The notes beneath the pieces are model-generated. The model was not told the origin of the DNA and ran no database searches. It was given only the letters and a program-made list of their open reading frames with translations. Positions 8,702 to 17,965 of a DNA stretch of 64,000 nt are shown piece after piece. The DNA is from an uncultured beta proteobacterium (GTDB lineage: Bacteria > Pseudomonadota > Gammaproteobacteria > Burkholderiales > SG8-39), in assembly GCA_902826155.1 (NCBI GenBank), contig CADEDU010000001.1:167070-231069 (forward strand). Direction: 5' to 3'. The stretch's first letter is position 1. Every line of letters begins with the position of its first letter. The position numbers and the translations under genes were made by a program.

Positions 8702-9957
8702 GCGAGAGGCTCCGAAAGTGCGACGGGAGTGGGGTTCGCCAACGTGCTGTTGCGATGCGCGGCCAGCAGCGATTGCACGATGCGCGTCGAACGCGCCGCG
8801 CCGTTCAGATCGAGCAGCGGTGTGACGTGCTCGATGAGCGGGGAGTGCGCGTTGGTGGAGGAAAGCGGGCTCGCCGGCACTCGCGCCGACAACGCCGCCA
8901 CCACCGCGCGCGCCAATGACTTCCCGCTCAGTCGTGCTTGCGGCAGCCAGGTGGCGATGCCCAATTGCTCCAGTCGCTGCGCGCGCCGGGTCTGCTCGTC
9001 CTCGCGCTCCGCGGCGTACGGCACGACGATCGCCGGCACGCGTGCGGCAACGATGTCGAGCGCGGTGTTGTAGCCGCACTGGCTTACCGACAGGGCCGCA
9101 CCTGCCATCTCGGCGGTGAGCGAGGGCACGGTGCGTTCAAGCGTGAAGCACGGCTCGTCGATCGCCGCCTGCCTGAGCGTGGCAAACGTGTCGTCATCGA
9201 CGAACGGGCCGGCGATCACCCGCATCGAGATCGGATGCGATCGTCGCAAGATGCGATGTGCGGCGAGCGCGGCGCGGAACAGTGCCGCACCGACGCTGCC
9301 GCTGCCTGCCGACACCAGCACCGTGGTAGTCCTGCGTGATGCAGGCGTCGGGCCCGGATGCACGAAGCCGGTGTAGTGCACCGGCACGGTCATCGGCACG
9401 ATCGGTCGGAATGACTCTTCCAGGCGTGCGAACTGCGCATCGGCGTGCACCAGCACTGCATCGAAGAATCGATTGGCCGTCATCGCGGCGCGATCGTCGT
9501 GGCGCTGCTGATCGGCGCGCGCCCCGACCAGGATGTCGCGCAGGCTGCAGAGCACCAGCGGACGCGCGTGTCCGCCCGGCGCGTGCGCCAGCTCCAGCAG
9601 CGGCACGATCTCGTCGGCGAACTTCTTGCGCCCGAACGGAAACAGCTCGATCAGCACCACCTGCGGATCGCACGATCGGAATGTCCGCTCGATCAAGGCA
9701 CGCCGCGCGGCCTTGGCTTGCGACAGGCTGTAGCGCGAATCGAGACTGACCAGCTGCTTGTCTTCGTCCATGCCGAGGGGCGGGAGCTGCACCAGCTCGA
9801 CCCCGCTTGGCACTGCCATGCCCGGCGGGAAATGACCGCCGCTGAGGAACACGACATGAAACGCCTCGCACAGGCTGCGCGACAGGGCGAAGGCGCGCGT
9901 CAGGTGGCCCATGCCGATGGCGTGCTGGCAGTAGAACAACAGGCGGGGTTTGCGCAT
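8698..9957 (-). CDS. MurG-like predicted glycosyltransferase (COG4671 type)
   Basis: A 419-residue GT-B fold protein. It opens with MRKPRLLFYCQHAIGMGHLTR, a glycine-rich N-terminal Rossmann start with the GxGH pattern of MurG-like enzymes. The C-terminal half has a nucleotide-sugar-binding section with VLVSAGSGSVG and VSQCGYNTALDIVAARVPAIVVPY, the typical family-28 donor-site loop. It has no signal peptide or TM segment and is probably a cytoplasmic or peripheral-membrane enzyme. It overlaps the deacetylase gene downstream and is 9 bp from the ABC transporter gene upstream. A second protein of the same type (19271-20512) is the first gene of the operon. Donor and acceptor sugars cannot be read from the sequence. 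Confidence 0.8.
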   Translation of the reverse strand: MRKPRLLFYCQHAIGMGHLTRAFALSRSLCEAFHVVFLSGGHFPPGMAVPSGVELVQLPPLGMDEDKQLVSLDSRYSLSQAKAARRALIERTFRSCDPQVVLIELFPFGRKKFADEIVPLLELAHAPGGHARPLVLCSLRDILVGARADQQRHDDRAAMTANRFFDAVLVHADAQFARLEESFRPIVPMTVPVHYTGFVHPGPTPASRRTTTVLVSAGSGSVGAALFRAALAAHRILRRSHPISMRVIAGPFVDDDTFATLRQAAIDEPCFTLERTVPSLTAEMAGAALSVSQCGYNTALDIVAARVPAIVVPYAAEREDEQTRRAQRLEQLGIATWLPQARLSGKSLARAVVAALSARVPASPLSSTNAHSPLIEHVTPLLDLNGAARSTRIVQSLLAAHRNSTLANPTPVALSEPLA

Positions 9958-9966
9958 GGTGGCGGC

Positions 9967-11772
9967 TCAGGCGGACTTGCGGGCCGGTGGTGCCGGCAGA
10001 AGGTGCTCGGGTGAGGTGTCGGGCGCGATCCGGGAATCGGCGGCATCGCGCGATCCTTGCGCTGCGATGCGTCCATCCTTGAGCACGAACACCCGGTCGC
10101 AATCGCCCAGCAGGCTGAGCTGATGCGAGATGACGATCGTCGTTTTGCCGGCCTGCAGGCGTCGCACCGCGCTATCGATCAGGCGGGCCGAGTGCGTATC
10201 GATCGCGGTGGTCGGCTCGTCGAGGATCAGGATCGCCGGCTGCTTGATGATCGCGCGCGCCAGACAGATGCGCTGGCGCTGTCCGCCCGAGAGCGTGTCG
10301 CCGCGCTGGCCGACTATCGTGTCGTAGCCGCGCGGCAGCGCGCTGATGAATTCATGGGCGTAAGCACAGCGCGCCGCGGCCTCGATCTGCGCATCGGTGG
10401 CGTCGAGCCGGCCGTAGGCGATGTTCTCGCGGATCGAGGCGCCGAACAGCAGCGTGTCCTGCAGCATCACGCCGATCGCGTCGCGCAGTGAGGCGCGCTG
10501 GTAGTCGCACACGTCCATGCCGTCGACCAGGATCGATCCGGCGGCAGGCTCGGCCAGCCGGGCCAGCAGGCTGGCGATCGTGGATTTGCCGCTGCCCGAT
10601 GCACCCACGATCGCCACCCGTTCGCCGGGGCGGATGTGCAGGTTCAATTCGCGCAGCACCGGCTGGCCGCGCCGGTAGCCGAATGTCACGTTGCGGAACT
10701 CGATCTCGCCGCGTACGTCGGTGGCGCGGTGCGCACCGAGTCGGTCGGCGCTTACCTGTTCCAGGTCGAGTACCGATGCGATGCGCTGCGCGCTCACCAT
10801 TGCCCGCGAGAACTTCACCGACAGCTTGCCCAGATCGCGCAACGGCTTGAACACGGTGCGCAGATACGCCATGAATACCAGCAGATCGCCGGGCGTCATC
10901 TGCTGCGCGAGCACCTGGTGGGCGCCGATCAGTACCGTGAGGGCGGTCGCGCCGGCGCTCACCAAGGCGATCGACTTGGCGACCGCGGCCGACTCGCGCG
11001 AAGTGCGGATGCCGTCGGCGAGATTGCGCTCGCTCGCGGCGTCGAACCGGCGCGCCTCGAACTGCTCGCGACCGAACGCCTGCACCACCTTGAGCGACGC
11101 CAGCATCTCGCCGACGCGCGAGGCCATCTTGCCTTCCTGCTTGCGTTGCGCCGCGAGCGCGCGCTTGACGCGGCGATTGAGCTTGAACAGCACTAGCACC
11201 AGCACCGGAATGCTCGCCGCCACCACCAGCGCCAGGCGCCAGTTGACGATGAACATGATCGCCAGCATGCCGACCATGAGCAGAAAGTGCGCGCACAGCG
11301 TGAGCAGCCAGTCGGCCACCACGTCCTTCACGCTCGCGGTGTCGGCAGCGAACTTCACCAGCACCTCGCTCGAGTCGCCGCGCGTGGAGCGGTGCAGCGG
11401 CATGCGTTGCAGCCGGTCGAACAGCTCGCGGCGCAATGCGTGCGTGAGTTCGTGCCCGATGCGCGCGGTGATGAACATCTGCGTATAGGAGAACCCGCCG
11501 CCCAGCAGCACCAGCGCGAAGATCGACGCGGCCAGTACCGCCACCTGCGTGCGCACATCGAGTGCGAACAGCGACGCCAGCGGCGACAGCGCCGCGGGCA
11601 GTGGCTTGTCGAGCAGCACGTGATCGAAGATGAACTTGATCGGCCAGGGCGCGGCCAGCTCGGCGGCGATCGTGCCCAGGAGGCACAGCGCGGCCAGTGC
11701 CATCGCGCCACGTGAGGTGCGCAGATGCGCGAGCAGCAGGCCTCGCAACGCGTTCATGCCAGAACTGTTCAT
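9967..11772 (-). CDS. MsbA-type ABC transporter, fused membrane and ATPase domains
   Basis: A 601-residue half-transporter. The N-terminal six-helix exporter domain spans about residues 18-310 and the ATPase domain about 345-570. The latter has Walker A GASGSGKST, the Q-loop at VMLQDTLLFGASIRENIAYG, signature LSGGQRQRICLARAI and Walker B ILILDEPTTAID. Proteins of this build flip lipid-linked sugars or lipids, or export glucans and peptides. The locus has no visible Wzx flippase, so this protein is the best candidate for moving the glycoconjugate across the inner membrane; that role is an inference. ATG at 11772 overlaps the upstream stop by four bases; an internal ATG lies at 11757. The cytoplasmic C-terminal tail is Pro- and Ala-rich. 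Confidence 0.88.
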   Translation of the reverse strand: MNSSGMNALRGLLLAHLRTSRGAMALAALCLLGTIAAELAAPWPIKFIFDHVLLDKPLPAALSPLASLFALDVRTQVAVLAASIFALVLLGGGFSYTQMFITARIGHELTHALRRELFDRLQRMPLHRSTRGDSSEVLVKFAADTASVKDVVADWLLTLCAHFLLMVGMLAIMFIVNWRLALVVAASIPVLVLVLFKLNRRVKRALAAQRKQEGKMASRVGEMLASLKVVQAFGREQFEARRFDAASERNLADGIRTSRESAAVAKSIALVSAGATALTVLIGAHQVLAQQMTPGDLLVFMAYLRTVFKPLRDLGKLSVKFSRAMVSAQRIASVLDLEQVSADRLGAHRATDVRGEIEFRNVTFGYRRGQPVLRELNLHIRPGERVAIVGASGSGKSTIASLLARLAEPAAGSILVDGMDVCDYQRASLRDAIGVMLQDTLLFGASIRENIAYGRLDATDAQIEAAARCAYAHEFISALPRGYDTIVGQRGDTLSGGQRQRICLARAIIKQPAILILDEPTTAIDTHSARLIDSAVRRLQAGKTTIVISHQLSLLGDCDRVFVLKDGRIAAQGSRDAADSRIAPDTSPEHLLPAPPARKSA

Positions 11773-13151
11773 GACTGACTCGATCCGTCAGCGCCACGTA
11801 CACCAAGGGCGCGGGTGGCTGCTTCGAGCAGGACCATCCCCCGGTCGAGCGCACGGTCCACATCAGGACGCTGCTGCAGAAACTGCCGGTACGCGCGATT
11901 GATCCAGTGCATCACCGCGTGCCATTTCACGCGGGACGCATCGAACGGCACGCCACCGGCGGCGCGATACGCGGCGATGAACCGATCGAGCACCGCATGC
12001 ACGTCGGGTGCCGGCAAGCCGCGCAGGGCGAGATCGACACCGAGATTGGCGATGTCGAGCGTGGCATCACCGATCGCTAGCTCGTCGAAGTCCGCCAGCA
12101 TCAGCGCATCGCCGTGCTGCAGCCACTGGCCCAGATGCAGATCGCCATGAATGCAGGCGCTGGCTGCCGTCGGCAGATCGGCGAGCGCGCGCGTCGCCTG
12201 CTCGATCGCCGCCAGCAATGGCGCGGCCGCGCGCGGATGCTCGGCGATGATCTTGGCGGCTTTCTTGGTGGCGTCGGCGATCAGTGCCGGCAGCGTCGGT
12301 GCGGGCGCGGCACGCAACGGCATTCGATGCAGGGCGGCGAGCGATCGGCCGAGTCGTTCGATCAGGACGCCATCGTCGGTGAGCGCGATGTGATCGTCGA
12401 GTGCAACGCCGTCGAAGTGCGCCAGCCACAGCGCGTTGTGCGCGGCATCGTAGTCGAGCGCCGTCGGGATCAGCACGTCGCCCAACCGCACATGACCGGT
12501 GCGCGCGAGCGTGTTGAGATGCCCGAACGTGTCCAGGCCGCGCCGGTCGGCGTACACCTTGGCGAATGCCACCGGATGTGGCGAGTCGGAGCGCCCGCGC
12601 GTCATGGTCAGCGCACAGCGTTGCAGCGGCCGGTACTTCACCACCGAGCAGCGAGCGTCCTGCTGCAATGTGGACGGGATCGAGGCGATCTGCGTGCGAC
12701 GGTTCGCGCGCTCATGCGTGGCGAGCAGCGCGGGTAATCCGGACAGACTCGGCTCGCTCGGCAGCATCCAGAACAGCGCGTCCGATCCGGGCAGATGCAC
12801 GAGGTCGACAACGTTGGCGCGCCATAGCTCATGGGCGTGGGCGCTGCGCGCGTCGCGAAACATGCGAGCGCCGAACCACACCGTGTCGCGACCGTTCACG
12901 ACGCATTGGTAGGCCGCCGTGAATGTCGCCTTGCCCCAGGACGCCTGGTTCAGATGGCGGTGGTAGCGCGCGTCGACCACGCTGCATTCCAGCTCCTCGA
13001 TCGCCGATGCGTCGAAGCGTTGCGGCAGGCGCGGCATCACCTGCTCGTGCAGCAGATGCGCCACTCGCACGATGTCGTGCCAGCGTGCGAATGCGCCCGC
13101 ACCAGCGTCCGCACCGATGGCTGCGGCGTGGATGGTCGGTGCGCTAGCCAT
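11769..13151 (-). CDS. APH-like phosphotransferase family protein (paralogue 2)
   Basis: A 460-residue protein whose C-terminal half carries the APH/choline-kinase pattern: CIHGDLHLGQWL (catalytic Asp kept, but Gln where the motif usually has Asn) and LMLADFDELAIGDATLDIANL. The N-terminal half has ALFWMLPSEPSLSGLPALL, then VVKYRPLQRCALT, then AFAKVYADRRG. This order is shared with the proteins at 13144-14553 and 2075-3262. Family members phosphorylate small hydroxylated compounds, including sugars, aminoglycosides, choline and homoserine. In this operon a sugar, lipid-sugar or polyol substrate is plausible but unproven. The ATG at 13151 (MASAPTIH) overlaps the upstream stop by 8 bp and is preferred to the longer open frame reaching 13220. 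Confidence 0.75.
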   Translation of the reverse strand: MASAPTIHAAAIGADAGAGAFARWHDIVRVAHLLHEQVMPRLPQRFDASAIEELECSVVDARYHRHLNQASWGKATFTAAYQCVVNGRDTVWFGARMFRDARSAHAHELWRANVVDLVHLPGSDALFWMLPSEPSLSGLPALLATHERANRRTQIASIPSTLQQDARCSVVKYRPLQRCALTMTRGRSDSPHPVAFAKVYADRRGLDTFGHLNTLARTGHVRLGDVLIPTALDYDAAHNALWLAHFDGVALDDHIALTDDGVLIERLGRSLAALHRMPLRAAPAPTLPALIADATKKAAKIIAEHPRAAAPLLAAIEQATRALADLPTAASACIHGDLHLGQWLQHGDALMLADFDELAIGDATLDIANLGVDLALRGLPAPDVHAVLDRFIAAYRAAGGVPFDASRVKWHAVMHWINRAYRQFLQQRPDVDRALDRGMVLLEAATRALGVRGADGSSQS

Positions 13152-14553
13152 GGGCGCTGCGCTCCATCGTGTCGGCTCGCGCCTGCGCCAGCAGATTGCC
13201 CGCGAGTGCGACCAGGGCATCGACGAGCGCCGAGCGGCCAGGCTTCAGTCGCACCATGCAGCGATACGTCCGCTCGGTCAGCAGCGCGAACGCCGTGCTC
13301 CAGCGCAGCGCTTGTGCCGCGACCGGCGTATCCGCGACGCGCCGGTACGCATGGGCGAAGCGCGGCAGCGCGATGTGCAGCGCGTGGCGCGCGTCGCCAT
13401 CGAGCAAAGCCTGGTAGATCAGCGCGGCTTGAAAGCTGCCCAAGTCGATCACGGCCGGACCAGCGGTGAGTGCATCGAAGTCGATCAGCGTGGCGCTCGA
13501 CCCATCGAGCAGAATGTTCTGCGGATGCAGATCGCCGTGCAGCGTCACCGGTCGGTCGAAGTCGACCACGTTGCTTTGCTGCAGGATGCGCACGGCCAGC
13601 CGTTCCACTGCCGCGGCGCTCGCCGGCGCCAGCGCCCTAGCGACAGCCGTCACGCGCGTCAGGCGCTCGCTGATTGACGCAAGCGAAAGCGCGGTTGCAG
13701 GCGGCCGCTGCGTGCGGTGCAAGGCCGCGATCGCGCGGGCGGCGGCTTGCCAGCGATCTTCGTCGATGGTGCTGCGCATCAGGTGTTCGAGCAGTGTTTG
13801 ACCTGGCGCTGCGCGACAGCAGATCAGGCCGTACTCGGGCAGATGCAGCAGCGGCTCGGGCATGCGCAGGGCGCCGGTTCGTCGCTCATCGCTGTTCCAC
13901 AGTCGTTGCAACGTCGCATAGGCGTCGGGCGATGCGCCATCGGCATGGCATTTCGCGTAGATCGACTCGCCCAAGCGCAACGTGCAGCCATGTTCGGGCA
14001 CGTAGTGCACCAGTTCCACGCGATCGCGCCGCGGTGCCCCGATCCCTCCCGTGGCTGCGGCCTTCGCAGGCGCCGCCGTGGCCGGATCGTCCGCAAGGTG
14101 CTGGCGCAGCGTTGCGTGCAGCCCGTCGATGCCTCCCAGCCGTCGCAGGCCGCTCAGCTTGCAATCGTTGGGGAACGCCCACACCACCATGTCCAGCTCC
14201 GGCAGCCGGAACAGCGGCGCGCTTGACGGCGCGGGTGCTTGCAGCTGACCCGCGGCTTTGTCGAACGCGGGCTGGGACATGCCCGGTCCGTAGACGCGCG
14301 CGGCGAAGTGGAGGTGCACCGGCGGCGCGTCGTTCGCGCTGGCAAGCGTCACCCGGTAGCCGATGACACAGCGCTGTTTGAGCGGACGCAGCCGCACATG
14401 CGCGACGGTGCACGCGGTGATCGGCGCCCGACGCGCCGTGGCAGGCTCGGCCCACAGCCGTTCGGTGAATCGCTGCGCCATCTCTGCCGGATCGAGCGCC
14501 ACCGCCAGCCCCGGCAAGGAAGTCGTAGGGGTGTGCATGACGGCCGTCTGCAT
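13144..14553 (-). CDS. APH-like phosphotransferase family protein (paralogue 3, canonical catalytic motif)
   Basis: A 469-residue member of the same three-protein group and the only one with the full catalytic motif, LHGDLHPQNILL, followed by TLIDFDALTAGPAVIDLGSF. It is therefore the most likely active kinase of the set. Upstream of the kinase fold are the shared elements MVVWAFPNDCKLSGLRRL, VHYVPEHGCTLR and IYAKCHADG. An additional N-terminal section contains RLRPLKQRCVIGYRVTL, which repeats the same local pattern. ATG at 14553 shares one base with the stop of the heparinase-like gene (TGATG); a second ATG five codons in, at 14538, is possible. The stop lies 8 bp inside the next gene. Substrate unknown. 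Confidence 0.78.
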   Translation of the reverse strand: MQTAVMHTPTTSLPGLAVALDPAEMAQRFTERLWAEPATARRAPITACTVAHVRLRPLKQRCVIGYRVTLASANDAPPVHLHFAARVYGPGMSQPAFDKAAGQLQAPAPSSAPLFRLPELDMVVWAFPNDCKLSGLRRLGGIDGLHATLRQHLADDPATAAPAKAAATGGIGAPRRDRVELVHYVPEHGCTLRLGESIYAKCHADGASPDAYATLQRLWNSDERRTGALRMPEPLLHLPEYGLICCRAAPGQTLLEHLMRSTIDEDRWQAAARAIAALHRTQRPPATALSLASISERLTRVTAVARALAPASAAAVERLAVRILQQSNVVDFDRPVTLHGDLHPQNILLDGSSATLIDFDALTAGPAVIDLGSFQAALIYQALLDGDARHALHIALPRFAHAYRRVADTPVAAQALRWSTAFALLTERTYRCMVRLKPGRSALVDALVALAGNLLAQARADTMERSAHG

Positions 14554-16589
14554 CAACGCCAGACCTCGGCGATCGCGCCGTGCGGCGCAGCGTGAATGCG
14601 CACGATGTCCCCGAACGCGTCTTTGCGGGCCCAGGCAAAGCCACCGTCGCAGGCCAATGCGCCGAACCGCAACGCGCCGTCGGTGGGCTCGGGCGCGATC
14701 AGCCAGTGATCCACGACCGAGTCGGCGCCGCTGCCGATGTGGATCGCAAGCGCCTGCGCATCGATCGCGCGCGGAGCGCTGTCGCTGTCGTCTGCGTCGT
14801 CGCACCAGACTGGTAGCTCGTGCACGGCGATGCGTGGCGCCTGCCGTGCGAACGGGTAGATCACCGTGTGAAAGCTGGTGCGTGCGGCGCTGCGCCGGAA
14901 CCGCACGACCGGCGCGGCCTGTTTCTCGCCGTAGCTGCGCGAGACATAGCCGTTGTCGATCGACACGGTGACCTCGGGCGTTGCGCTCTGTGCGATCAGC
15001 AGATTCGGCGCGGTGACAGTGATGGTGGAACCGACATGCTCGATGCGCGTGCTTTCCTGTGCGAGCGGATCGAGATGGAATTGCAGATCGAAGTCGTGTT
15101 CCCCCGTACCGGTGAGAAAGTCGCTGATGATCCAGTACTGCGCGCGCACGAAATGGATGATGCGGTCGTGGCGCACCGGATACTCGCTGCTGCACGCCCG
15201 TGCATGCAGATGGGTGAACGCGGGAGCGTCGTGCCAGGCGAGCACGCTCACCTCGGGGGCGGCACCGCGCACCTTGAAGCGCGTGGGGCCGGGCTCGTAG
15301 CGCGTCTGATTGCGGCCATCGACCAGCACGGTGTTGTGCGATCCGGTGCCGCGAAATAGCGCGCGCCAGTTGACCGTGCCGGACTCGCTGTAGGTGTAGC
15401 GGCCCGGATCGACGATCAGCGAGCGGCCGAACGCAGCGAGCTCGAAGCTCAGGCAATCGAAATGGCCATGATTGCCCGCGCCCAGCGGCCCGCAATCGGC
15501 CATCAGATACGGCTCGTCGCGGAACGGGCGCTCCCGACCCCAGCCGCCGCGCATGGTGTAGTAGCCGCTCGCGGTGAACGCGCCGGCGGCCGCGGCCGGC
15601 GCTTCGCCTTGCGCGCCCTGCGTGGCCACGTACAGCATGTCCTTGCGGCCGTACAGATCGAAGCCTTCGCGCAACAGGTCGCGGTAGCTGCGCACGTCGC
15701 CGTCGGAGAACGCCGGCACCTCACCGTCGGGCTTGTGCGCGTGCATCGAGAATTCCAGCGCGCGCACTAGGCCGGCGTCCATGCCCGCCGGCAGCTCGAT
15801 CGCGTTCAACATCGCCAGGCGCTTCACGCACAGCCAGTTGCGCAGCACGATGTGGTGGTAGTCGGTGGAGAGCTCGCACTGCACGCCGTCCTCGAGCAGG
15901 TCGGTGGCGACGTTGCGGGCGATCTCCTGCAGCGCGAATTCGCGCCACTCGGCGGCCGCTGCGAACTCGGGGAACACCACGCCCGCCAGGAACACCGCGT
16001 ACAACTCGAGCGTGCGGTGATTGCGCGCCGCGTGCAGATTGCGCCGCAGGTATTCGGTCTGTTCGTGCAGCGACACCAGAAACCGTTCGTAGAACGCCGC
16101 GGGGATGCCGGTGGGCCGGTTGCGGGTGACGAAGAAGTAGTGCGCGTAGATCCAGTTCTGGATGCGCCGGCCGGTGACGTCGGCGGCGATGAACCCCGGA
16201 GGAGTGCTCGCAATCCACGAATCGGTCAGCGCCACCCATTTCTGTACGTAGCGCTGATCGCGCGTCTTGTGCCAGCGCGCCCCGAGCCCGACCGAGTAGT
16301 AGAACTTGTGCAGCAGGATGTGCCACTCGACATCGGCGCTTGGATTGTCGAGCCAGGCGATCGGCTCGCCCAGCGTATGGGTCTCGCCGTTGAAGCTGAA
16401 CGCGTTGTCGAGCAGCGCATCGATGCGCTCGCGGCGCGTCTGCTCCGGCTCGATGACCGGGAAGTACTCCACGCCGGTGCGCCGGTGGAAGTGCTCGAGC
16501 AGCGCCGCCGCCGGAAGCGCGCGATAGGACGGCCGCAGCAGATGCTCGAGCTGCGTCGGTGAGGCGGGACGATCGACGACGGCGTTCAC
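14553..16589 (-). CDS. Heparinase II/III-family protein (polysaccharide lyase-like)
   Basis: A 678-residue protein with the heparinase II/III layout. An alpha/alpha-toroid N-terminal part of about 330 residues contains EWHILLHKFYYSVGLG, IQNWIYAHYFF and LSTDYHHIVLRNW. A beta-sandwich C-terminal part begins near GPLGAGNHGHFDCLSFELAA and contains the conserved GTGSHNTVLVDG. In characterised relatives, Tyr and His residues of these segments carry out beta-elimination of uronic-acid-containing chains. No signal peptide is visible; in biosynthetic loci such proteins may trim, edit or epimerise the product. The start is GTG at 16589, overlapping the upstream stop as GTGA. Length and both domains agree with the family; substrate is unknown. 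Confidence 0.85.
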   Translation of the reverse strand: MNAVVDRPASPTQLEHLLRPSYRALPAAALLEHFHRRTGVEYFPVIEPEQTRRERIDALLDNAFSFNGETHTLGEPIAWLDNPSADVEWHILLHKFYYSVGLGARWHKTRDQRYVQKWVALTDSWIASTPPGFIAADVTGRRIQNWIYAHYFFVTRNRPTGIPAAFYERFLVSLHEQTEYLRRNLHAARNHRTLELYAVFLAGVVFPEFAAAAEWREFALQEIARNVATDLLEDGVQCELSTDYHHIVLRNWLCVKRLAMLNAIELPAGMDAGLVRALEFSMHAHKPDGEVPAFSDGDVRSYRDLLREGFDLYGRKDMLYVATQGAQGEAPAAAAGAFTASGYYTMRGGWGRERPFRDEPYLMADCGPLGAGNHGHFDCLSFELAAFGRSLIVDPGRYTYSESGTVNWRALFRGTGSHNTVLVDGRNQTRYEPGPTRFKVRGAAPEVSVLAWHDAPAFTHLHARACSSEYPVRHDRIIHFVRAQYWIISDFLTGTGEHDFDLQFHLDPLAQESTRIEHVGSTITVTAPNLLIAQSATPEVTVSIDNGYVSRSYGEKQAAPVVRFRRSAARTSFHTVIYPFARQAPRIAVHELPVWCDDADDSDSAPRAIDAQALAIHIGSGADSVVDHWLIAPEPTDGALRFGALACDGGFAWARKDAFGDIVRIHAAPHGAIAEVWR

Positions 16590-17965
16590 GATGCGCGCTC
16601 CAGCAACGGTGCGCCCGCTCGTGCCGGTGTCTGCGCCAGCTCGCGCTGGAACAGGTTGTAGAGCGTGCGCGTGGTGATGCGCGCATCGAATCGTTCGTGC
16701 ACCTTTTGCGACGCGCGCGCACCGAGGCGTTCGCGCAGCGCCTGGTCGGTCAGCAGCCGCTGCAGTGCACCTGCCAGTGCACCGGCGTCGCGATCGGCGA
16801 CCAGCAGGCCGTCGCGGCCGTCGTCGACCAGCTCCGGGATGCCCGAGATCGGCGTCGACACCACCGCCAGCCCGGTTGCCATCGCCTCGGCCAGCACGTT
16901 GGGGATGCCGTCGCGATCACCGTCGTCGGTCACCAGGCAGGGCAGGGCGAACACGGCGGCGCGGGCATACCAATCCACCAATTCGTCCTGCGTCACGGCG
17001 CCGTGCAGGCTGACCATCTCGCCCAGCTGCAGGCGATCGATCGCCGCACGCAAGCGTTCGGCCATGCCGCCGTCTTCACCGATCAGCTCGCAACGAAACG
17101 CCACGCCTGCGTCGCGCACGCGGGCACAGGCCTCGATCAGCACGTCGAAACCCTTCTTCTCGACCAGCCGGCCCACTGCTAGCACCAGCGGCGGCGCGTC
17201 GTTGCGGTCGGTGCCGCCACGCATGGCGCGGCCGAAGCGATGCAGGTCGAGCCCGTGGTAGATCGTGTGCACGGTGCGACACGACGGACACACGCCGCGC
17301 AGATGCTGTTCGTTGGCGGCCGTGCAGGTGGCGATGAAGCGCGCCGCCTGCATCTTGCGGGCCAGCAGGTCGCCTGGATTGAGTCCGGCCTGATAGATGT
17401 CCTTGGCGTGCGCGGTGAAGCTGAACGGCAAGCCGGTCAGACCGCTGACGAACCAGGTGACCGTGGTCGCGCCATGGCAGAAGTGGCCGTGCAGATGGCG
17501 CACGCCCGGTGCATCGAGCAGCGCGGCGGCGATCGATCCGGCCTGCACGAACTCCTTGATGAACACCTTGCGCGGTGCGAGCGTGGATTTGCGATAGCGC
17601 CACGCCATCGCCACCGCGCGCGCGAGCGTGGCCGCGTAGCGCAACGGTCGGTGCAGCGCCAGGCGCGCATGGGCGCCGGCGAAGCGGGTGAAGTTCTCGA
17701 CCAGCCAGCCGGCCAGGCTGCGATCGGAGATGCCGCTCGCATTCGGGATCTGCAACAACGGGGCCCGGATTCGCGCGACCACGCCTTGCACCTTGTCGTG
17801 CTCGCCGGGTTTGATCGAATACAGGCGCAGTCCCAGGCCCATCTGCTCCAGCAGATGGATCTCGTTGGCGATGAAGGTCTCTGTCAGCCGCGGAAAGCCC
17901 TTGAGGATGTAGCCCACCTCACCGGCAGCAACCGAGGTGTCGCGCATGGGTGTATCAGCTCGCAT
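16586..17965 (-). CDS. GT4-family glycosyltransferase (polysaccharide operon, second GT4)
   Basis: About 459 residues, GT-B fold. The N-terminus has VGYILKGFPRLTETFIANEI, typical of exopolysaccharide GT4 enzymes. The C-terminal donor domain has LVLAVGRLVEKKGFDVLIEA and the EX7E-type region GDRDGIPNVLAEAMATGLAV. It would add a sugar from a nucleotide donor to a lipid-linked or growing chain at the cytoplasmic face. It is clearly paralogous to the next gene upstream (17955-19274), sharing GDRDGIPNVL and the opening motif, so duplication is likely. ATG at 17965 overlaps the upstream stop by 11 bp; a second ATG at 17947 is possible and Shine-Dalgarno support is weak for both. The stop overlaps the GTG of the heparinase-like gene. 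Confidence 0.87.
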   Translation of the reverse strand: MRADTPMRDTSVAAGEVGYILKGFPRLTETFIANEIHLLEQMGLGLRLYSIKPGEHDKVQGVVARIRAPLLQIPNASGISDRSLAGWLVENFTRFAGAHARLALHRPLRYAATLARAVAMAWRYRKSTLAPRKVFIKEFVQAGSIAAALLDAPGVRHLHGHFCHGATTVTWFVSGLTGLPFSFTAHAKDIYQAGLNPGDLLARKMQAARFIATCTAANEQHLRGVCPSCRTVHTIYHGLDLHRFGRAMRGGTDRNDAPPLVLAVGRLVEKKGFDVLIEACARVRDAGVAFRCELIGEDGGMAERLRAAIDRLQLGEMVSLHGAVTQDELVDWYARAAVFALPCLVTDDGDRDGIPNVLAEAMATGLAVVSTPISGIPELVDDGRDGLLVADRDAGALAGALQRLLTDQALRERLGARASQKVHERFDARITTRTLYNLFQRELAQTPARAGAPLLERAS

